A stretch of DNA of 64,000 bases from Cypionkella psychrotolerans (GTDB lineage Bacteria > Pseudomonadota > Alphaproteobacteria > Rhodobacterales > Rhodobacteraceae), in assembly GCF_001294535.1 (NCBI RefSeq), contig NZ_LGIC01000006.1, positions 1 through 64,000 on the forward strand, read 5' to 3'. The notes under the pieces were generated by a model. The model worked only from the letters and a program-made list of their open reading frames with translations, had not been told where the DNA came from and made no database searches. Shown one piece after another: positions 7,959-16,493 of the stretch. Position 1 is the stretch's first letter, and every line of letters starts with the position of its first letter. The translations under genes were made by a program, and so were the position numbers.

Positions 7959-9239
7959 ATGACCCTGCCCTACCCTACGACCTATTACGCGCAAAGCCTG
8001 TCCGAGAGCCGCGCCCGCCCTATGCTGCGCGGGGTTGAGGAGGCCGATGTGATCGTGGTCGGCGGTGGGCTGGCGGGGTTGGTAACGGCGCTGGAACTGG
8101 CGCGGGGCGGGTTGAAGCCGCTGGTGTTGGAGGCTCAGGCGGTGGGCTGGGGCGCGTCGGGGCGCAATGGCGGTATCGTCTCGCCCGCGTTTGCCTGCGG
8201 ATCGGAAGATATTACGGCGCGGGTGGGCGTAGAGGCCGCCCGCGCGCTGCATCGTTTGACGATTGAGGGCGTGGATCGGGTGCGGGGCTATATCCGCGAT
8301 CTGGGTATCACGGGGGCCGATCCGATCTCGGGCCTGTTGAACCTGCGCCGCTTTGACCGTGCCGATGATCTGCACGCTTACGCGGCGGAATTTGCGCAGG
8401 ATTTTGGCTATGAGCTGACCTATCTCGACCGCGCCGCGATCCGCGAGCGGTTGGTGAGTGATCGCTATTTTCATGGGTTGGCGGATGCTCAGGCGTTTCA
8501 CATCCATCCGCTGAACTATCTGCGCGGGCTGGCTGCGGAGTTGGAGCGGCTGGGTGGGCGGATTTATGAAGGCTCCCCCGCCACGCAGGCGCAATTCAAG
8601 GCCGCGACGAAGGTGGTTACGACCGCGCAAGGCGAGGCCCGCGCGCCGCGCGTGGTGTTTGCGACCGGGGGCTATACCGACGGGCTGGTGCCACGGCTGA
8701 AGCGCGCGGTACTGCCGATTGCCACGTATATGATGGTGTCGGAAGTCGCCCCCGATCTGATCGCCAGCGCCATTCGGACCCGCGAGGCCGTGCTGGATGA
8801 TCGCCGCGCGTCGGATTACTACCGGGTGATCGAAGGCGGCAATCGGCTGCTCTGGGGCGGGCGGATCACCACACGGGCGGCCTCGGCCGCAGGTGTGGCG
8901 CAGGAGTTGCGGCGTGAAATGATCGGGGCGTTTCCGCAACTTGCGGGGTTGAAAACCGAGCTCAGTTGGTCGGGGCAGATGGGTTACGCCCGGCATCTGA
9001 TGCCGCAGGTGGGCCTGATGGAGCCGGACACGTGGCATATTACGGCGTTTGGCGGGCATGGGCTGAACACCACGGCGGTGGCTGGCAAGGTGCTGGCCGA
9101 GTCCATCTTGGGCGAAAGCGACCGCTTGGCGATGTTCGCGGGCTTCGGTTTGGACTGGGCGGGCGGGCCTTTGGGCTTGGCTGTGGCGCAGGCGACCTAT
9201 TGGAAATTGCAGGTGCAAGATTGGTGGCGGGAGCGCTAA
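7959..9239 (+). CDS. FAD-dependent oxidoreductase (DAO superfamily, PuuB-like)
   Basis: The 426-aa flavoprotein has the N-terminal ADP-binding motif VIVVGGGLAGLVTALELA and the downstream GWGASGRNGGIVSPAF segment found in gamma-glutamylputrescine oxidases and related amine oxidases. The C-terminal FGGHGLNTTAVAGKVLAESI motif binds the flavin. It probably oxidises a secondary amine or amino acid; the substrate cannot be read from the sequence. The ATG at 7959 has AAGGA at the right distance; the frame is open upstream but without conserved sequence. No puu pathway genes are near. Confidence 0.85.
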   Translation: MTLPYPTTYYAQSLSESRARPMLRGVEEADVIVVGGGLAGLVTALELARGGLKPLVLEAQAVGWGASGRNGGIVSPAFACGSEDITARVGVEAARALHRLTIEGVDRVRGYIRDLGITGADPISGLLNLRRFDRADDLHAYAAEFAQDFGYELTYLDRAAIRERLVSDRYFHGLADAQAFHIHPLNYLRGLAAELERLGGRIYEGSPATQAQFKAATKVVTTAQGEARAPRVVFATGGYTDGLVPRLKRAVLPIATYMMVSEVAPDLIASAIRTREAVLDDRRASDYYRVIEGGNRLLWGGRITTRAASAAGVAQELRREMIGAFPQLAGLKTELSWSGQMGYARHLMPQVGLMEPDTWHITAFGGHGLNTTAVAGKVLAESILGESDRLAMFAGFGLDWAGGPLGLAVAQATYWKLQVQDWWRER

Positions 9240-9242
9240 GCG

Positions 9243-9336
9243 GCTTTCATCTTGGCAAAAATACTCCCGCGCGGCGCGCTCCTTAGGTTGGGAGAGGAAG
9301 CCTCCGGCGGGGATATTTGAGCACAGAGGATGACTT
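9243..9336. terminator. Opposed 3'-end elements between convergent flavoprotein genes
   Basis: The left half reads on the minus strand as GGGAGTATTTTTGCCAAGATGAA. The right half reads on the plus strand as GCCTCCGGCGGGGATATTTG followed by AGCACAGAGGATGA. Both are members of the family of 3'-end sequences seen at 3812, 21168, 31329 and 54589. Here they face each other between two converging genes, which fits a two-way transcription stop, although the stem is less perfect than at 3812. Confidence 0.5.
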
Positions 9337-9341
9337 AAGAG

Positions 9342-10523
9342 TCAGCTTTGCGTCACGTCGTAGTCGTAAAGCCAGTCGAAGCGTTTGAGGGCGAGGTTGG
9401 GGGCGATCAGGCCTCCCAGACGGAGGGCGGTATGGGTGATGCTGCGCTGCAGGCCGGACAGGTGATAGGCTTTGGCGTTGCCATTTGCGGCGGCAACGAT
9501 GCGGGTGCAGCGGAGTTTGCGGGCGATTTGGTAGGCGGTGAGAGCCTCGGCGAGGGGCAGCTTTGCGAGCCGATCCGCCAGCAGCCATGCATCCTCCAGC
9601 GCCATCGAGGCTCCTTGCGCGAGGAAGGGCAGCGTTGGATGGGCGGCGTCGCCGAGGATCACGGCGGCACCTTCGGGCAGGGTTTTGCTCCAGACTTGCG
9701 CGACAGGGTGGCGGAACAGGCCCCAGACATAGACATCTTCTGCGCGGTCGAGCCAGCTTTGCGCGCGGGGGCTGAAGTCCTCGAACGCCAGTTTCATCTC
9801 TAGGGAATCGTCACGCAGCGACCAGCTTTCTTCGACCCAAGCGTTGCGTTCTTCGACCGCGACGATGTTGCGCAGGGTGCCGCCTCGCAAAGGGTAACTG
9901 ACCAGATGGCGGCCTGCGCCCATATGGATCTCGGCCACCGGGGCGGCGTCGGGCTCGGCGGCGATGATGCAGCGCCAAGCGACATGGCGGGTGAAGAAGG
10001 GGGCTACTTTGCCGTTCAGCGCGGCGCGGGTTTTCGAATGCAGGCCATCGGCACCGATCAGCAGGCTTGGCTGGGATTCAGTCCCGAGGGTGGTCGTGAG
10101 GCGGGGGCGGGGGCCAGACAGATCGACGGTTTTAATCTTTTGCAGCAGATGGATTTGCACACCAGCGGCGCGGGCGGCTTTGGCGAGCAGGTCAATCAGA
10201 TCGGCGCGGTGCAGGAAATGGTACCCCTGTTGCGGGCGCAGGCGGGCGAGGTCGAGGCGCAAAACCAGATCGCCGTCGCGACCATCGCGTAATTCCACCG
10301 CTTGCGCACGCATGGAAGCGGCATCAAGGACCGTGCTGAGACCCAATGCGCGCAGCACCGCAGCCCCATTGGGCGAGATTTGCAGGCCCGCACCGATTTC
10401 GCGGATGGCGTCGGCTTGTTCTAGCACGGTGACCTGCGCGCCTTTTTGCGCCAAGGCGAGGGCTGTGGCCAGACCGCCAACCCCTGCCCCCAATATCGTG
10501 ATCGGTTGCCCTGCGATTGCCAT
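9342..10523 (-). CDS. FAD-dependent monooxygenase (salicylate hydroxylase-like)
   Basis: The 393-aa class A flavoprotein monooxygenase has the N-terminal dinucleotide motif ITILGAGVGGLATALALA, the middle GADGLHS motif that binds both FAD and NADPH, and the GDAAHPTLPFLAQGA motif near residue 285. Such enzymes hydroxylate aromatic rings with NAD(P)H and oxygen. The substrate is uncertain; 3-hydroxybenzoate- or salicylate-type compounds are possible, but no aromatic pathway genes are nearby. The ATG at 10523 is chosen over an in-frame TTG four codons upstream. Confidence 0.85.
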   Translation of the reverse strand: MAIAGQPITILGAGVGGLATALALAQKGAQVTVLEQADAIREIGAGLQISPNGAAVLRALGLSTVLDAASMRAQAVELRDGRDGDLVLRLDLARLRPQQGYHFLHRADLIDLLAKAARAAGVQIHLLQKIKTVDLSGPRPRLTTTLGTESQPSLLIGADGLHSKTRAALNGKVAPFFTRHVAWRCIIAAEPDAAPVAEIHMGAGRHLVSYPLRGGTLRNIVAVEERNAWVEESWSLRDDSLEMKLAFEDFSPRAQSWLDRAEDVYVWGLFRHPVAQVWSKTLPEGAAVILGDAAHPTLPFLAQGASMALEDAWLLADRLAKLPLAEALTAYQIARKLRCTRIVAAANGNAKAYHLSGLQRSITHTALRLGGLIAPNLALKRFDWLYDYDVTQS

Positions 10524-10530
10524 GCTATCC

Positions 10531-10564
10531 CCCAAACGAAAACGCCAGACCCTGCGGTCTGGCG
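10531..10564 (-). terminator. Intrinsic terminator of dksA
   Basis: On the minus strand the eight-base stem CGCCAGAC/GTCTGGCG (loop of six) is followed by TTTTCGTTTG. It lies 38 nt after the dksA stop and just before the start of the monooxygenase gene, so it separates the two transcripts. Confidence 0.8.
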
Positions 10565-10601
10565 CTATCTGTTTCGTATTGCCGGGCGGGCCGCAAGCGG
10601 C

Positions 10602-11024
10602 TCAATCGTCGCGGTGGACCTTCTCGCGGCGCTCGTGCTTTTCTTGCGCTTCCAGCGTCATCGTGGCGATCGGGCGGGCGTCGAGGCGTTTCAAGCTGAT
10701 CGGCTCGCCGGTCATTTCGCAATAGCCGAACTCGTTGGCGTCAATCCGGCGCAAAGCGGCGTCGATCTTGGACACCAGCTTGCGCTGACGGTCACGGGTG
10801 CGCAACTCCAGCGCGCGGTCGGTTTCCTCCGAAGCCCGGTCGGCAATGTCGGGCACGTTGCGGCCAGAGTCTTGCAGATTGTCGATGGTCTCGGCGGATT
10901 GGCCCTGCAGCTCTTGCTTCCAAGTCAGCAGCTTGCGGCGGAAATATTCCAGCTGCCGGTCGTTCATGAAAGGCTCATCCTCGGCAGGACGATAATCGTC
11001 TGGCAAGAAGGTTTCGGCTTTCAT
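10602..11024 (-). CDS. dksA: RNA polymerase-binding transcription factor DksA
   Basis: The 140-aa protein has the DksA plan. A long coiled coil carries the tip motif DIADRAS (the DxxDxA tip that reaches the RNA polymerase active site), and a C-terminal globular domain follows. The zinc finger is reduced: of the four cysteines in E. coli DksA only the first is kept (YCEMTGEPI, then IATMTLEAQ), as in other Rhodobacterales DksA. It works with ppGpp in the stringent response. The start is set at MKAETFL, with GGGAGAG upstream. An alternative ATG at 11075 also has GGAG. It is divergent from the MoxR gene. Confidence 0.93.
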   Translation of the reverse strand: MKAETFLPDDYRPAEDEPFMNDRQLEYFRRKLLTWKQELQGQSAETIDNLQDSGRNVPDIADRASEETDRALELRTRDRQRKLVSKIDAALRRIDANEFGYCEMTGEPISLKRLDARPIATMTLEAQEKHERREKVHRDD

Positions 11025-11195
11025 TGCGGCACTCTCCCATTTCTCAGGATGCGCTGCCAGGTGGGCTGTGGTCATGACGCGCTCCTGCATGGGCGTGCAT
11101 CTAAAGGAATCGGAAAGGATTGTCACTAGCGGTTGCGACAAATTCGCGTGGGCTTTAAGGTTTGTCCGACCTTTATGCAGTGGCTTGGAAATCTT

Positions 11196-12035
11196 ATGAA
11201 ATTTGACTCAACCGACCGCTATATTGTTGCCGACGATCTGGCGATTGCGGTCAATGCGGCGGTGACCTTGCAGCGGCCTTTGTTGGTGAAGGGTGAGCCT
11301 GGGACGGGCAAGACCGAACTCGCGCGGCAGGTGGCGCGTGCATTGGAGATGCCGCTGATTGAGTGGCATGTAAAATCCACAACTAAGGCGCAGCAGGGCC
11401 TCTATGAATACGATGCGGTCAGCCGTTTGCGTGACAGCCAGTTGGGCGAAGCGCGGGTGCATGACGTGGCCAACTACATCCGGCGCGGCAAGCTGTGGCA
11501 AGCGTTCACCGCCCCTGCCCGCGTGGTTTTGCTCATTGATGAGATCGACAAGGCCGATATCGAATTTCCCAATGATCTGTTGCAGGAACTCGACCGGATG
11601 GAGTTTCACGTCTACGAGACCGGCGAGACGGTGCAGGCGCTGCATCGCCCGGTGGTGATCATCACCTCAAACAATGAGAAAGAACTGCCGGATGCGTTTT
11701 TGCGCCGCTGCTTCTTTCACTACATCCGCTTTCCCGATGCCGATGTGCTGGCGGCGATTGTGAAGGTGCATTTCCCCGACATTAAGCCTGCGCTGCTGAC
11801 CACCGCGCTGACGCAGTTCTTTGAGATCAGGGAGACGCCGGGGTTGAAGAAGAAGCCCTCGACTTCAGAAGTGCTGGATTGGCTGAAGCTTCTACTGGCG
11901 GAAGATCTTGCGCCCGAGGATCTGAAACGGGATGGCAAGCATTCTCTGCCGAAACTGCACGGCGCTTTGCTGAAGAATGAACAGGACGTGCATCTGTTTG
12001 AACGACTGGCGTTTATGGCGCGCGGTCAACGTTAG
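11196..12035 (+). CDS. MoxR-type AAA+ ATPase (CoxD-like)
   Basis: The 279-aa AAA+ ATPase has Walker A GEPGTGKTEL near residue 34, Walker B VVLLIDEIDKAD, sensor 1 VIITSNNEKELPDAF and an arginine finger in FLRRCFF. MoxR ATPases act as chaperones with a VWA-domain partner, inserting metals or assembling complexes; CoxD/CoxE is the closest-known layout. The expected partner is encoded at 14476-15657. The ATG at 11196 precedes the conserved KFDSTDRYIVADDLA. A large hairpin and about 0.8 kb without a recognisable gene follow. Confidence 0.88.
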   Translation: MKFDSTDRYIVADDLAIAVNAAVTLQRPLLVKGEPGTGKTELARQVARALEMPLIEWHVKSTTKAQQGLYEYDAVSRLRDSQLGEARVHDVANYIRRGKLWQAFTAPARVVLLIDEIDKADIEFPNDLLQELDRMEFHVYETGETVQALHRPVVIITSNNEKELPDAFLRRCFFHYIRFPDADVLAAIVKVHFPDIKPALLTTALTQFFEIRETPGLKKKPSTSEVLDWLKLLLAEDLAPEDLKRDGKHSLPKLHGALLKNEQDVHLFERLAFMARGQR

Positions 12036-12042
12036 AGCGCCG

Positions 12043-12104
12043 CGCGCCGCACCTCCCCCGCCGCCCCGGATCAAGTTCGGGGCGGCGGGGGAGGTGTGGC
12101 GCGC
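12043..12104. repeat. Large GC-rich palindrome containing GGATCAAGTTCG
   Basis: Exact 18-base arms (12051-12068 and 12078-12095) and near-matching outer flanks enclose the loop GATCAAGTT, just after the MoxR gene stop. The same CCGCCCCGGA..TTGATCCGGG theme recurs twice in the palindrome at 26963-27045. It could act as a strong transcription barrier. There is no T-tract. Confidence 0.65.
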
Positions 12105-12879
12105 ACTCTGCACGTACAGGGACAATCCCGGATGGCGTGTCAGATTGTGTAGCAAGAATCGAGAATCTGGCGATTCTGCCGTGCTTTAGCCATAGTCTTG
12201 CCGCAATTAAGTAACGGAAACTGATATTTTTGAAATATATTGAAATATATTGCGAGTGATTTGTGGATAATATGGCGTTTCCGCTTCGGCAACCATCCAT
12301 AGGTAGTTTCGATGATTTTGTGCGGAATCCTAAAGATTGACATGATCATGCCCGAAAACCGACACTGCAAGCCTGTTGTCTCGCCTTTAGAGTGAGCTTC
12401 CTAACTGCAATGAGTTCCAATGACTTACGCCCTGCCTTTGTTCCCTTGCCAAGCTGTCCTGAATGGGCAGCGGGCGTTGGGCAAAGCGGCTGTGGCTTCG
12501 GTGATCTGCCACCGGATGCGCGCGGCGCAGAGCAAAGGTCAGGCCAATCTGCCGCTGCTCGGTGGATTGGCGATCATTGCAGGCAGGAGGCCCATGACGG
12601 AAGGCGGAGGCGCTACGGGACGCGCGTTTTGCTTGCCAAACCGGGCTTTTCTTCCCTCCACAAACGTCGGTCTGCTCCGGCGCGCGTGGCTTGGGATGAG
12701 GAGTGACGGCGCGGGGGATACGCGAGCTTTGAGCCGGTCAGGCAAGGCTTTGGCGGCGGATGCGGGGGCATTTGTCGTCAAAGGTCTGATCAGCGTTTTG
12801 CGCGCGTCCCGCCACGCTTCGCCAACTGAGATGGGGCCGCTGCGGCCCTTGAAACCTTGTATGAATGGTCTGCCAGCCC
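12105..12879. other. Gene-free interval between moxR and the DUF2927 gene
   Basis: I find no convincing gene. The left part, about 12160-12420, is AT-richer than the rest of the window and contains a tandem duplication of TTGAAATATA near 12230-12250. The right part is GC-rich, with overlapping open frames in several phases (the longest runs from 12420 and overlaps the next gene), but none shows a conserved motif or good codon pattern. It may be a decayed or inserted segment within an otherwise compact block. Confidence 0.45.
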
Positions 12880-14253
12880 ATGCGCCTGTTACCCTTGATC
12901 GCCGTTATCGGCCTCTCCGCTTGTATGCCTTCCCAACAAGCGCAGGTGTCGAAAAATTACACTGAAGCCGGGGGCAATGGCCTCGGCCTGCCCGCTTTGC
13001 AAAGCTTTGGCGCGGTAGCCACAACGGCGACCTCCCGCCCCAATGCCGAGATCGCGCGCGATTTCCTTGATCTAGAGTTTCGCATGGAAAGCGGGCGGGC
13101 GATTCCCAGCTTTTCGCGCTTTGAAGGCCCGATCACGGTGCGGCTGATGGGCGATGTGCCCGCCACCGCCAATACCGAAATGTCACGTCTGATCAACCGT
13201 TTCCGCGCCGAAGCTGGACTGCCGATCAGCTATGCCAAGCCGGGTGAAAGCGCCTCGATCACCGTGGAATTCCAGCCGCGCGCCCAAATGGCACGGGTCG
13301 TGCCGATGGCCGCCTGTTTCGTGGTGCCGCGGGTGCAATCCTGGGCGGAATACAAGGCCGAGCGCAATGGTCCGAAGGTGGATTGGACCACGATGACCTC
13401 GCGCGAGCATGTGGCTATTTTCGTGCCCTCGGATGCCGCGCCGCAAGAGATCCGCGACTGTCTGAACGAGGAAACCGCCCAAGCGATGGGGCCGTTGAAC
13501 GACCTCTATCATTTGCCCGACTCGGTGTTCAACGACGACAATTTCAATTCGGTGCTGACCGGGTTTGATATGCTGATGCTGCGGATGCATTACGCCCCCG
13601 CCCTGCGCAACGGCATGAACGAGGCCGAGGCCGCCAAACATGTGCCTGCCCTGCTGGCGCAGATGAATCCGCGTGGTGCAGGCGGTGTGGCTGACATCAA
13701 ATCCATCGCACCGCGGTCGTGGGTGGCGGCGGTCGAAGGCGCGTTTGGCCCACGGGGCGGCAATGTGTCGCGGCTGCGCGCGGCAGAGATGATGCGGTCG
13801 ATTGCGATGGCGCAGGGCTGGCATGATGGCCGTCTGGCGTTCAGCAATTATGCGGTGGGCCGCTCGCTGGCCAGCACCGATCCGGCGCAGGCGGTGGTGG
13901 CGTTGTCGGAAGCCGGGCGGATTTACCGCGGTATTCCGGGCGCGCAGGTGCATGTGGCGCATGTCGATATGCAACTGGCGGCGATTGCGCTGGCGGCAGG
14001 ACAGTCGGATCAGGCGATTGCCTTTGCCGACCGCGCCATGCCGGTGGTGAAGCGGGCCGAGAATGCGTCCTTGCTGGCGACCCTGATGCTGATCAAGGCT
14101 GAGGCGTTGGAGAACGAGGGGCGTGTCGCGGAAGCGCGGGGCTTGCGTCTCGACAGTCTGGGCTGGGCGCGTTATGGCTTCGGCTCGGAACGTCAGGTGC
14201 GCGGGCGGATGGCTGAAATTGCCAATCTGGGCGCGCGCGGGCATCGGGGATAA
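12880..14253 (+). CDS. DUF2927 domain lipoprotein
   Basis: The 457-aa protein begins with a lipoprotein signal (RLLPLIAVIGLSACM, lipobox LSAC), so it should be membrane-anchored outside the cytoplasm. The N-terminal half contains the DUF2927 region (DFLDLEFRMESGRAIP, ITVRLMGD, a central AAC-FVV strand, ETAQAMGPLNDLYHLPDSVFND), which resembles a metal-free metallopeptidase fold. The C-terminal part is alpha-helical and TPR-like. It lies in a block with MoxR, a VWA protein and an M48 protease. An ATG five codons upstream is possible; I prefer the one directly before the signal peptide. Confidence 0.82.
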   Translation: MRLLPLIAVIGLSACMPSQQAQVSKNYTEAGGNGLGLPALQSFGAVATTATSRPNAEIARDFLDLEFRMESGRAIPSFSRFEGPITVRLMGDVPATANTEMSRLINRFRAEAGLPISYAKPGESASITVEFQPRAQMARVVPMAACFVVPRVQSWAEYKAERNGPKVDWTTMTSREHVAIFVPSDAAPQEIRDCLNEETAQAMGPLNDLYHLPDSVFNDDNFNSVLTGFDMLMLRMHYAPALRNGMNEAEAAKHVPALLAQMNPRGAGGVADIKSIAPRSWVAAVEGAFGPRGGNVSRLRAAEMMRSIAMAQGWHDGRLAFSNYAVGRSLASTDPAQAVVALSEAGRIYRGIPGAQVHVAHVDMQLAAIALAAGQSDQAIAFADRAMPVVKRAENASLLATLMLIKAEALENEGRVAEARGLRLDSLGWARYGFGSERQVRGRMAEIANLGARGHRG

Positions 14254-14301
14254 TTTCGGGGCATTGGTCTGTTGCGGCCTGTCCCAGCAAAGGGGCAGGC
14301 C

Positions 14302-14472
14302 GTGATCGTTTTGGCTGGGTTACTGATCGGTGCGATCTATGGCGCTTTCAGTGCCAAACGGCGCGGCGGCCGTGGTTTGGATATGCTGCAATATGGCGCG
14401 GCCTATGCGATCATGCTGGCGCTGATCGGGCTGTTCCTGACGATCTATCTGCACCGGACCTTGGCGGGGTAA
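14302..14472 (+). CDS. Small two-helix membrane protein
   Basis: The 56-aa protein has two hydrophobic helices (VLAGLLIGAIYGAF and YAIMLALIGLFLTIYL) separated by a basic loop AKRRGGRGLDM. It starts at GTG with AAAGGGG upstream. Three bases separate its stop from the start of the VWA gene, so the two are almost certainly co-translated. The function is unknown; position suggests it belongs with the MoxR/VWA pair. The frame is also open upstream of the GTG, without a better start. Confidence 0.72.
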   Translation: MIVLAGLLIGAIYGAFSAKRRGGRGLDMLQYGAAYAIMLALIGLFLTIYLHRTLAG

Positions 14473-14475
14473 GCG

Positions 14476-15657
14476 ATGTTCCTGCCCTTCTTTCAGGCGT
14501 TGCGGAAAGAAGGCGTGCCCGTCAGTTTGCGCGAATATCTGGCGTTTCTCGAAGGGCTTGCGGCGGGTCTGGTGACTTATGATGCGGACGGATTCTATCA
14601 TCTGGGCCGTCTGACCATGGTGAAAGATGAGCGGCACATAGATCGCTATGATCGGGCTTTCGCGAATAGTTTCAGTGGCTTGGATGCTGTTTCTGAAGCG
14701 GAGGTTTTGCAGGCTTTGGATCTGCCAGCGGCTTGGCTGGAAAAGCTGGCGGAAAAGCACCTAACGCCCGAAGAACGCGCTGGCATTGAGGCTTTGGGCG
14801 GCTTTGACAAGCTGATGGAGACGCTGAAGCAACGCCTGGCCGAGCAAAAGGGCCGACATCAGGGCGGCAATAAATGGATCGGCACGGCGGGGACTTCGCC
14901 CTTTGGCGCTTATGGCTATAATCCGGAAGGCGTGCGGATTGGCCAAGCGGAAAGCCGTCACCAGCGCGCGGTGAAGGTCTGGGACAAGCGCGAATTTCGC
15001 AATCTGGACGATCAAGTTGAACTCGGCACCCGCAATATCAAGGTGGCACTGCGCCGGTTGCGGAAATGGGCGCGGACGGGGGCGGCGGAGGAGTTGGATC
15101 TCGACGGCACCATTCGCGCTACGGCGGAACATGGCTGGCTGGATGTGCAGGTGCGGCCCGAGCGAAGAAACGCCGTCAAGGTGTTGATCTTCTTCGATAT
15201 TGGCGGCTCTATGGACCCTTATATCAAGGTGATGGAAGAGTTGTTTTCGGCCGCACGCGCCGAGTTCAAGCATCTGGTGCCGTTCTACTTTCACAACTGC
15301 CTGTATGAAGGCGTGTGGCGCGACAACGCGCGGCGCTGGGATGCGCAGACCTCTACCGCCGAGGTATTGCGGACCTATGGCGCGGATTACAAATGCATTT
15401 TCGTCGGCGATGCCTCGATGAGCCCCTATGAGATTCTGCATCCCGGCGGGGCGAATGAGCATTGGAACGCCGAACCCGGCCAAACATGGCTGCAACGCGC
15501 CTGTGATCGCTGGCCGAACCATTTGTGGATCAACCCGGTGCCCGAGGTGCATTGGGGCTATACCCAGTCGATCCGGCTGATCGGGCAGATTTTTGCGGGA
15601 AAGATGGTGCCGATGACGCTGGACGGGATTGCGCGCGGGATCAAGGAGTTACGCTGA
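14476..15657 (+). CDS. VWA-domain protein, CoxE-like partner of MoxR
   Basis: The 393-aa cytoplasmic protein has an N-terminal helical region and a C-terminal von Willebrand A domain. The metal-ion site reads FFDIGGSMDPYI, a DxGGS variant of the usual DxSxS. A second motif, CIFVGDASMSPYE, provides another likely metal ligand. Proteins of this type pair with MoxR ATPases in complex assembly or metal insertion. The AAA+ partner is at 11196, separated by the DUF2927 gene and a 0.8-kb gap. What the pair acts on is unknown. Confidence 0.88.
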   Translation: MFLPFFQALRKEGVPVSLREYLAFLEGLAAGLVTYDADGFYHLGRLTMVKDERHIDRYDRAFANSFSGLDAVSEAEVLQALDLPAAWLEKLAEKHLTPEERAGIEALGGFDKLMETLKQRLAEQKGRHQGGNKWIGTAGTSPFGAYGYNPEGVRIGQAESRHQRAVKVWDKREFRNLDDQVELGTRNIKVALRRLRKWARTGAAEELDLDGTIRATAEHGWLDVQVRPERRNAVKVLIFFDIGGSMDPYIKVMEELFSAARAEFKHLVPFYFHNCLYEGVWRDNARRWDAQTSTAEVLRTYGADYKCIFVGDASMSPYEILHPGGANEHWNAEPGQTWLQRACDRWPNHLWINPVPEVHWGYTQSIRLIGQIFAGKMVPMTLDGIARGIKELR

Positions 15658-15739
15658 TGTCAACTCGCTGCCGCCGCCCTTCACATGAAATCAATCAAGC
15701 GCGGCTTGCAGCACTGCGCCCCTGCCCCATATTGGGGAC

Positions 15740-16426
15740 ATGTTGAAGTTTCTCCCCTTTCTGCTGGCGATTGGCTATGGCCTGCTGATGATGCGCTTTT
15801 CGGTTTGGCGCACCAAAAAGATGCTGGCCGAGCAAAGCCAGCCTTTGCGCGATCCAGGGCTGTTGGCTTTGGCGCAAAAGATGGCGGTGGCGTTGGAATT
15901 GCCGCAGATCAAGGTCAATGTCTATCAGATTGAAGCGGTGAATGGCCTCGCCGCCCCGGATGGGCAGATTTATCTGACGCAGGGGTTTTTGGACCGTAAG
16001 GCGAAGGGTGAGGTTTCGGATGCCGAGCTTGCCTCGGTGATCGCACACGAGTTGGGGCATGTGGCGTTGGGTCACACACGGCGGCGGATGATTGATTTCA
16101 CCGGACAAAATGCGGTGTTCGTGATGCTGTCGGCGCTGTTGAATAGGTTCCTGCCGGGGATTGGGGTGTGGATCGCTAATATGATTTCGGGCGCGTTGAT
16201 GGCGCATATGTCGCGGCGCGATGAGTTTGAGGCCGATGCCTATGCGGCGGCTTTGCTGGTTAAGGCGGGGATTGGTGTGGGGCCGCAAGTGTCGCTGTTT
16301 CGCAAGCTTTCGGCGCTGACTGGCGCTGCGGGGGCGGGCACCCCGGCTTGGCTTATGAGCCATCCGAAAACCGATGACCGGATCGCCGCGATTGAGGTTT
16401 TGGACGCACGTTGGCGGGAGGCGTAG
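15740..16426 (+). CDS. M48-family metalloprotease
   Basis: The 228-aa protein has an N-terminal hydrophobic segment (LKFLPFLLAIGYGLLMM), the zinc motif HELGHVALGH near residue 108, a second hydrophobic stretch and the downstream glutamate in RRDEFEADAYAAALL. It is shorter than HtpX and resembles minimal membrane-bound M48 enzymes. The conserved SHPKTDDRI tail is present. It follows the VWA gene by 82 nt on the same strand and may act in the same envelope-related process, which is an inference from position only. Confidence 0.88.
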   Translation: MLKFLPFLLAIGYGLLMMRFSVWRTKKMLAEQSQPLRDPGLLALAQKMAVALELPQIKVNVYQIEAVNGLAAPDGQIYLTQGFLDRKAKGEVSDAELASVIAHELGHVALGHTRRRMIDFTGQNAVFVMLSALLNRFLPGIGVWIANMISGALMAHMSRRDEFEADAYAAALLVKAGIGVGPQVSLFRKLSALTGAAGAGTPAWLMSHPKTDDRIAAIEVLDARWREA

Positions 16427-16493
16427 GGTGGGTTTCAACCTACCGTTCCGAAACCCACCATTCCGCAAGGTGGGTTAAAAACCCATCCTACAC
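16427..16493. repeat. GGTGGGTTT palindromic interspersed repeat
   Basis: Between convergent genes the sequence GTAGGGTGGGTTTC ... GGTGGGTT ... ACCCATCCTAC forms nested inverted repeats. The outer pair is GTAGGGTGGGTTT with AAACCCATCCTAC; internal AACCCACC copies sit between. Elements of this GGTGGGTTTTAACCCACC type are repeated in many bacterial genomes. It overlaps the end of the PIN-protein gene by a few bases. Confidence 0.65.

Noticed and set aside
12420-12965. 181-codon open frame in the MoxR-DUF2927 gap
   Set aside because: No motif or good ribosome site, and it runs into the DUF2927 gene in another frame.
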